Assembly: GCA_024707265.1 (NCBI GenBank)
Contig: JANQAB010000010.1
Span: 186,001-250,000, forward strand
From: Sporocytophaga sp.
GTDB taxonomy: Bacteria > Bacteroidota > Bacteroidia > Cytophagales > Cytophagaceae
Length of the DNA: 64,000 nucleotides
Direction: 5' to 3'
Shown here: positions 58,121 through 64,000 of the stretch, piece by piece
Position numbering within the stretch: the first letter of the stretch is position 1
Layout of the letters: the number at the start of each line of letters is the position of its first letter
Notes under the pieces: generated by a model
Seen by the model: only the letters and a program-made list of their open reading frames with translations
What the model was told of the DNA's origin: nothing
Database searches by the model: none
Translations under genes and position numbers: made by a program

Positions 58121-59506
58121 ATGAGGTATTTATTTTTAATCGTTTTAAATATTCTTTTAAATCCTTACCATCTGTTATCCCAGGATCATCAACATCATCA
58201 GATGCAAATGGATAGTTCCAGCCACAAAGATTATGATACAATAGCACAGCACCGCATGAGGCATACAGGAACAGCTACAGACAGCATAATGATGTATATG
58301 CCGAGTGCACTTTCAAGAAACCTTCCTATGAACGTAAACGGATCGGGAACAAGCTGGCAACCTCGGAATTCTCCAATGTACATGAACATGTTTCATAAGA
58401 AAGGGTGGAACTTTATGCTTCATTACGGAATCTTTCTTACCTATTCCAATCAGAATGTTAACCGTGCTCCCGGTCAACGGGGAGATGCATCCTTTAATGC
58501 TCCTAATTGGGTAATGCTGATGGCAAACAAATTAGTTGGAAAGCGTGGTTTGTTCATGGTAAGAGGTATGTTTTCAGGAGATCCTTTTACTGTGGGCGGA
58601 CAGGGATATCCGCTTTTGTTTCAGACGGGAGAAACCTGGAAAGACAAGCCTTTGATTGATCATCAGCATCCACATGACTTAATCAGTGAATTGTCCGTTG
58701 CATACAGTCATGCCTTTAATAAAAATAACGATCTCTATGCTTACATCGGTTATCCGGGTGAACCTGCTATTGGTCCTCCGGCCTTTATGCACAGACCTTC
58801 TGCCCTTAACATGCCCGCAGCGCCTTTAAGTCATCACTGGCAGGATGCGGCACATATTATCTTTGGCGTGGCAACAGTAGGATTCCGATACAAAATTGTT
58901 AAGATCGAAGGTTCCTCCTTTACAGGAAGGGAACCCGATGAAAACAGATACAATTTTGATAAACCCAGGTTTGACTCCTACAACGCAAGAATCTCTGTAA
59001 TCCCCGGACGCTCGCTGGCAATGCAGGCATCTTATGGATATCTGAAAAGTCCGGAAGCACATTTCCCTGAAGCTGATCTGGAAAGATACACCGCCTCGGT
59101 GTTGAACAATTATTGGTTCAACGATAATAAGGTAATATCCACTTCCCTTGCATGGGGCATGAACAAGTACAACGATGACGGTAAAAGCAGCTATGGAAAT
59201 TCTGTTGTTTTAGAATCCAATCTTCAAACGAAACACTGGTCTTACTTTACAAGGATGGAATTTGTGCAGAAAGATAATCATGAACTGATGATTGAGTCAG
59301 GAGAAGAGCATCAAAACAACAATATCGGCTCATTGGCATTGGGTATGTCAAGATATATCTCAAAGAATAAATACTTCTGGCTTGACCTGGGAGCAATAGG
59401 TACACTCTATGCTTTCAGCAATGATCTGAATCCTTATTATGGCAGCAATCCATGGTCCCTTCAGGTATTTCTGAGAATTATTCCACCAAGGATGAAAATG
59501 ATGTGA
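58121..59506 (+). CDS. Outer-membrane beta-barrel protein of the copper cluster
   Basis: 461 residues. Leader MRYLFLIVLNILLNPYHLLS ends before a His/Met-rich stretch: QDHQHHQMQMDSSSHKDYD, a probable metal-binding site. The rest is strand-rich with aromatic girdles (GWNFMLHYGIFLTYSNQNVN, GLFMVRGMFSGDPFTVGGQG, DHQHPHDLISELSVAYSHAF) and ends RIIPPRMKMM. Proteins of this type occur next to copper P-type ATPases and copper chaperones in Bacteroidota. A channel or copper-binding barrel is likely; transport has not been shown. The next genes on this strand encode an HMA-like protein and CopB. Confidence 0.7.
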   Translation: MRYLFLIVLNILLNPYHLLSQDHQHHQMQMDSSSHKDYDTIAQHRMRHTGTATDSIMMYMPSALSRNLPMNVNGSGTSWQPRNSPMYMNMFHKKGWNFMLHYGIFLTYSNQNVNRAPGQRGDASFNAPNWVMLMANKLVGKRGLFMVRGMFSGDPFTVGGQGYPLLFQTGETWKDKPLIDHQHPHDLISELSVAYSHAFNKNNDLYAYIGYPGEPAIGPPAFMHRPSALNMPAAPLSHHWQDAAHIIFGVATVGFRYKIVKIEGSSFTGREPDENRYNFDKPRFDSYNARISVIPGRSLAMQASYGYLKSPEAHFPEADLERYTASVLNNYWFNDNKVISTSLAWGMNKYNDDGKSSYGNSVVLESNLQTKHWSYFTRMEFVQKDNHELMIESGEEHQNNNIGSLALGMSRYISKNKYFWLDLGAIGTLYAFSNDLNPYYGSNPWSLQVFLRIIPPRMKMM

Positions 59507-59620
59507 TGTGATCGATTCAATGCCATTAAAGTAAGGGAAACATAAAAAGTATAATCAAATCAGAGGAAAGAGAGTTACACAAGTGAAACTTATTCTCAGT
59601 GATATTAAAATACATCTACT

Positions 59621-59860
59621 ATGAAAATTTTAAAATTTAAAACCAACATACACAATCAGGAAATGCTGGATAAAATCGCTTCTGTATTAAACAAGGAAGA
59701 ATTAATAAGCAGATGGAAAGTAGATCTTGAAAGTCAGGAAAAAATACTAAGTATTTCAGGAGAAGAAATTACACCGGATATTATTACAAACGCATTGAAA
59801 CAGGAAGGAATTGAAGTGGAAATGGTTCACATTATTGCCATAGGTGGACATGACTTATAG
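59621..59860 (+). CDS. HMA-like small metal-binding protein
   Basis: 79 residues with the ferredoxin-like beta-alpha-beta-beta-alpha-beta layout of HMA/CopZ proteins: ILKFKTNIHNQEMLDKIASV, RWKVDLESQEKILSISGEEI, IITNALKQEGIEVEMV. The CxxC of CopZ is missing; NIHNQE lies in its place. It might bind metal through His, or have lost metal binding and act as a regulator. It lies between the outer-membrane protein and CopB genes on the same strand. Confidence 0.7.
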   Translation: MKILKFKTNIHNQEMLDKIASVLNKEELISRWKVDLESQEKILSISGEEITPDIITNALKQEGIEVEMVHIIAIGGHDL

Positions 59861-59895
59861 GTAGTATTCGCATTCAGAAAAATTTCCCACTACTG

Positions 59896-60021
59896 TGTTC
59901 ACTGAACTTGTGAAGCATTTATGCTTTCAAAAGGATGAAAGTTTACCTATCTGGAATTGGTGATTTAAACTGCAAGTTACTTTGTAACTATCAGATCCTT
60001 CGCAAGCTCAGGATGACACAG
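59896..60021 (+). repeat. TIR element copy, diverged
   Basis: 'cactgaacttgtgaagcatt' to 'gcaagctcaggatgacacag' with the conserved 'ctatctggaattggtgattt' and 'tgtaactatcagatccttcg' interior. It lies between the HMA-like gene and CopB, which separates them transcriptionally. Confidence 0.65.
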
Positions 60022-60239
60022 AAAGACTGGACTATCATCCAACCTACAGTCACCTGCCAATATAACAAATTCTCTAGTATTTAAATACCCTCAATTCTAA
60101 CATCGTCACTGCACTATTTTTCCGATAAACCATAAAATCTGATGCCTTATTGAATATCAACTACTATTAAACTTCCCTAAAGCATATCATTTACCCCAAT
60201 AAATAGTTAAACAATTCAATAACTTATTATTTAGGTTAA

Positions 60240-62339
60240 ATGGGCGAATTTATTAATCATCCAGGCATGAACGAACATCATCACGACGATTCAAAACACC
60301 CTCACCATCATCACATGGAGCATGAAAGTCCTGACAAAACAATGCATGGACACAATGGCCATGATATGCCTTCTCATGGGCATATGGGACATAACCACCA
60401 TGAAATGATGATAGATGATTTTAAAAAGCGCTTCTGGATATGTCTAATATTATCTGTACCTGTGATTTTGTTTTCACCAATGATACAGGAAATCCTCGGG
60501 TACCAATTAACCTTTCCGGGAATTCAATACCTTGCTTTCCTCCTATCTTCCGTGATTTTCTTCTATGGAGGCCGGCCTTTTCTGAAGGGACTCCTGGATG
60601 AGCTAAAACAAAGAAACCCGGGTATGATGACATTGATCGGGGTAGCCATATCCGTTGCTTATATCTATAGTTCTGTCATCGTATACGGCCTGACAGGAAT
60701 GGATTTTTTCTGGGAATTGGTAACATTGATAGACATCATGTTATAAGGCCACTGGATAGAAATGAAGTCTGTCCTTGGCGCGTCTAAGGCACTTGAACTT
60801 TTGGTAAGCATGATGCCTTCAGAAGCGCATTTGGTTCACGGAGATCATATGATGGATGTTCAACTGGATACATTGAAAGTTAATGACATTATCCTTGTTA
60901 AACCTGGAGAAAAGGTACCTGCAGATGGTACAGTAGTAGAAGGCGAAAGTTACCTCAATGAGTCAATGCTTACCGGAGAATCCCGTCCGGTAAAAAGAGT
61001 TATTGCAGACCAGGTAATCGGAGGTTCTGTTAACGGAAATGGATCACTCAAAATAAAAGTGTTGCACACCGGGAAGGACAGCTATTTGAACAAAGTAATC
61101 AAACTGGTGAACGAAGCTCAGCAGGCTAAATCCACTACACAAAACCTGGCAGATAAAGCAGCAAAATGGCTGACATTTATTGCTATTGGTGTTGGCGTAG
61201 CAACTTTTATAGTATGGGTCATTTTAGGTAAAGATCTTGAATTTGCTTTGGAAAGAATGGTAACGGTGATGGTCATTTCCTGTCCTCATGCTCTTGGTCT
61301 TGCAGTTCCTTTGGTAGTAGCAATATCCACCGCCATATCTGCTAAAAACGGTTTACTGATCCGCAACAGAACTGCATTTGAAAATTCAAGAAAAATTACT
61401 GCAATAGTATTTGACAAAACAGGAACACTAACACAAGGAGTATTTGGAGTTACCCGTTATGAATCTGTTTCAAGAGAATTGAGCAGAGAAGACATCATCC
61501 GGTTTGCCGGAGCAATGGAGCAAAGTTCAGAACACCCTATTGCTACAGGCATCATAGCAAAGGTTAAAGAGCTGAAACTAGAATTGCCAAAAACAGAAAA
61601 CTTCCGCTCTATTTCAGGAAAAGGTGTAGAAGCAAGCCTGGCAGGAAGAAATACCAAAGTAGTGAGTCCGGGTTTTCTGAAAGAATATAATATCAGCATT
61701 CCCGCAAATGCCTTTACTTCTTCTTCTGAAACGGTGGTATTTCTGTTGATAGATGAAAAGCTTGTTGGTTTCATAGCCCTGGCAGATGAAATCAGAACTG
61801 AATCAAAAGAAGCTATTGAAACATTCAAAAGCAATGGTATTAAAGTAATGATGGCGACCGGTGACAATACAGCTGTAGCAGAAGCAGTCAGCAAGCAACT
61901 AGGATTGGATGGATTTTATGCTGAGGTATTGCCGCATCAGAAGGTAGAAATCATAAAAGAACTACAAAGAAAGCAGGAATACGTTGCCATGACAGGTGAT
62001 GGTGTTAACGATGCTCCTGGCCTGGCACAGGCAGACGTAGGAATAGCGGTTGGCTCAGGGACTGATGTTGCTGCCGAAACTGCAGACATTATTCTCGTAA
62101 ACAGTAATCCAAAAGACATTGCGAACCTGATACTTTTCGGAAAAGCTACCTACAATAAAATGATTCAGAATTTAATCTGGGCCACTGCATACAATGCTTT
62201 CGCTATACCACTTGCAGCAGGTGCGTTGTATAAAACAGGTTTTGTATTAAGTCCTGCTGTGGGTGCGGTATTTATGAGCTTAAGTACTATAGTAATAGCG
62301 ATCAATGCTCAGTTTCTGAAAGGATCACTAAAAAAGTAA
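60240..62339 (+). pseudogene. copB: CopB-type copper-exporting P-type ATPase with in-frame stop at codon 169
   Basis: The frame from the ATG at 60240 is a typical CopB: a His/Met-rich N-terminus (MNEHHHDDSKHPHHHH..., MGHNHHEMM) in place of CxxC domains, then helices 1-4, with TAA at 60744-60746. The same frame reopens at once (GHWIEMKSVLGASKALELLV) and continues to 62339 with LTGESRPV (actuator), VISCPHALG (CPH metal motif, Cys348), FDKTGTLTQG (phosphorylated Asp392), and TGDGVNDAPGLAQADVGIAV. The stop replaces a Leu codon (TTA to TAA) in the fourth helix. Without it the protein is 699 residues and complete. It is therefore either a nonsense mutant, a sequence error or a read-through gene. 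CopB pumps Cu+ or Ag+ out of the cytoplasm. Confidence 0.85.
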
Positions 62340-62606
62340 GGAGTAAAAGTCCTTTTCCCTTTTTTATGTTCAAGCTTACCTAGTGAAGCACCTGAGCTTT
62401 TTTCAAACTGCTCCAGGAAAGTGAGATGAGTTGCAATACTCTGACTGACAAGCTAAATATCAATAAACCTCGATTTTCTATACATCTATATTAAATACAC
62501 TTTTACATTTTCATCCCGTATCATTATCTTTAGATTTGTTTATTGCCAATATTCCTCTCATTGAGGGAAATGGATCATTTAGAATTTATGTAGTTTTAAT
62601 TTCAAT
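62340..62606. other. Intergenic region
   Basis: Nothing recognised beyond a short pyrimidine-rich stretch after the ATPase stop. It presumably holds the promoter of the beta-helix gene. Confidence 0.35.
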
Positions 62607-64000
62607 ATGACAAAATTTTTCAGACTCCTACTTTTTACATCTACACTAAGCATCTTATTCACAATTAATTATTGTTTCGCAGAGACTCGAATAAGCGGCA
62701 TTATAGATGAAAACACTATATGGACAGTAGATAAAAGTCCATATATTATTGAAGGATTCACTCTTTTTCGAAACACATTAACGATAGAACCAGGCGTGGT
62801 TGTCCAAATTGCTCCAGGTGTTTCATTTATTATTAATGGAGATTTAATTGCTATAGGTACTCCAAAAGATAGTATTACTTTTACATCTCAAGGGTCAGAT
62901 CAGGCAAAATCATTGTGGATGTGCATAGCAACTAATTTTAATAGTGCTATTACATTTGATTATGTAAATGTTAAAAACTCACATGAAGGTCTTAAAATAG
63001 CATCAACCTCAAACAACTCCATAAAACATTCCTTATTCTTCAACAATGCTTATGCAATCAGCTCAGTTCCCGGACAACTTGCTGGTTATTTAAATATTGA
63101 CTCAACTACATTTTGTCATAATACTGAAGGTATAGCATTTTATTTAGAAGGTAATACCATCACCAATTGCATTTTCAAAGAAAATGGCATTGGCGCAACG
63201 CTTATAAAAAGCACAACAAAAAATTGCCTTTTTATTGGAAATACAGACAAAGGATTAACTGGCTATGATTCAAATATTGAAAACTGTATTTTCACCAAAA
63301 ATAATATTGGAATAGAGCAACGTTTCAATGGCACCACCACCGCTTCAATTATAACTGACAATATTATCAAGCACAATCAAATAGGACTTCAGATTACAGG
63401 AGATGTACCTACTGCAACTTTTAGCCGTAATATTGTTTGCAACAACTCCATTTATAATGTAAAAAATACTAGTCTCTATACCACCTATTTACCGGATAAT
63501 TGCTGGTGCACTGATAATGAAGCAGAAATAAGCAATAGCATATATGACGGAGAAGATGATTCTAATGTTGGTCAGGTAAAATTCTCTCCGATAGCATCAT
63601 GTCCAATTAATACCACCCCTGTTATCAAAAGTTACGACAGAATTACTTCTATTCTGGAAGATGAGCCATTACAAATTAATATTAAAGATCTTTCGATTGA
63701 AGGTTCTGAAATTTTCTTATATGACCTGTTTACAGTTAAAGTTCTTGATGGGGAAAACTATACTGTTTTAAATAACTCTATTTTACCTGATGAAAACTTT
63801 AATGGTCAATTACAAATTGCTATAATTATTGATGATGGAGAGTTGAAAAGTGGCCCATTTCATTTGAGCATTGACGTTCTTCCTGTAAACGACCCCGCCA
63901 TAATCAGTGATTACAAAGGAGTCACTTCAATTAATAAAAATCAGTCTTTAGAAATAAAACTTACAGATTTCGCAGTTAGTGACCCTGACAACCTATTTCC
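62607..64000 (+). CDS. Secreted right-handed beta-helix protein with cadherin/Ig-like repeats (partial, 3' end off the window)
   Basis: ATG at 62607 opens a frame without a stop to the right edge (464 codons). Leader MTKFFRLLLFTSTLSILFTI ending NYCFAE. Then RISGIIDENTIWTVDKSPYI, TIEPGVVVQIAPGVSFIING and repeated short turns (VKNSHEGLKIASTSNNSIKH, ENGIGATLIKSTTKNCLFIG) form a right-handed parallel beta-helix of the NosD/pectate-lyase-like type, about residues 25-330. Then DEPLQINIKDLSIEGSEIFL and a cadherin-like VNDPAIISDYKGVTSINKNQ repeat. Such proteins are large surface adhesins or polysaccharide-binding proteins; a T9SS tail is expected beyond the edge. Catalytic residues were not identified. 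Confidence 0.8.
   Translation, partial: MTKFFRLLLFTSTLSILFTINYCFAETRISGIIDENTIWTVDKSPYIIEGFTLFRNTLTIEPGVVVQIAPGVSFIINGDLIAIGTPKDSITFTSQGSDQAKSLWMCIATNFNSAITFDYVNVKNSHEGLKIASTSNNSIKHSLFFNNAYAISSVPGQLAGYLNIDSTTFCHNTEGIAFYLEGNTITNCIFKENGIGATLIKSTTKNCLFIGNTDKGLTGYDSNIENCIFTKNNIGIEQRFNGTTTASIITDNIIKHNQIGLQITGDVPTATFSRNIVCNNSIYNVKNTSLYTTYLPDNCWCTDNEAEISNSIYDGEDDSNVGQVKFSPIASCPINTTPVIKSYDRITSILEDEPLQINIKDLSIEGSEIFLYDLFTVKVLDGENYTVLNNSILPDENFNGQLQIAIIIDDGELKSGPFHLSIDVLPVNDPAIISDYKGVTSINKNQSLEIKLTDFAVSDPDNLF

Overview
The window is AT-rich and comes from a Bacteroidota chromosome, most likely a cellulolytic gliding member of the Cytophagales (Cytophaga/Sporocytophaga-like). This is inferred from type IX secretion (T9SS) C-terminal sorting tails, a gliding-motility-associated (CHU_C-type) C-terminal domain on a giant cellulase, many SPII lipoproteins, a TonB receptor/DUF4374-like/PepSY iron operon, and promoters of the TTG...TAnnTTTG type. 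No rRNA, tRNA or CRISPR array was recognised.

Layout. 1-10.7 kb: a patatin/BamA-type phospholipase cut by the left edge, small secreted proteins, a multi-domain M6 metalloprotease, an FAD-linked sugar-lactone oxidase and a Bor-like lipoprotein, with decayed T9SS tails between them. 10.8-16.7 kb: metal and stress genes. A MerR regulator, a divergent Cys-rich lipoprotein and a MerT-like membrane protein are linked by two copies of one MerR-type operator/promoter; YnfA, a PAS histidine kinase, a decayed ethylene-receptor-type sensor and a CDF transporter with an N-terminal HMA-like domain follow. 17-26 kb: a GH8 endoglucanase of about 2,700 aa. 26.5-31.5 kb: HxlR regulator, NmrA-type reductase, and a SCO/cytochrome c/lipoprotein copper cluster. 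31.7-31.9 kb: a long-hairpin RNA resembling 6S RNA. 32.7-38.4 kb: a very AT-rich minus-strand island (TIR protein, LuxR-HTH protein with a possible effector-associated domain, P-loop kinase, two-TM protein, PIN-GNAT-EVE-like protein, ASCH protein) that looks like an immunity or conflict cluster. 38.8-40.7 kb: a tandem array of ~472-bp units, each holding a ~253-bp inverted-repeat element. 41-50 kb: LuxR regulator, GH5 cellulase, GH10 xylanase, a TolB-like propeller and an RNA-ligase-like protein. 51-57.7 kb: lipoprotein, Nudix hydrolase, TonB receptor operon. 58-62.3 kb: a copper export cluster (outer-membrane protein, HMA-like protein, CopB ATPase). The right edge cuts a beta-helix protein.

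Two features cut across the window. First, many genes carry a one-base frameshift, usually in a run of 5-8 A or T; either the sequence has homopolymer errors or slippage is common. I give the joined gene in these cases. Second, intergenic DNA is filled with several families of short interspersed repeats: a ~133-bp terminal-inverted-repeat element, a GC-rich inverted-repeat element, multi-palindrome cassettes and two shorter motifs.
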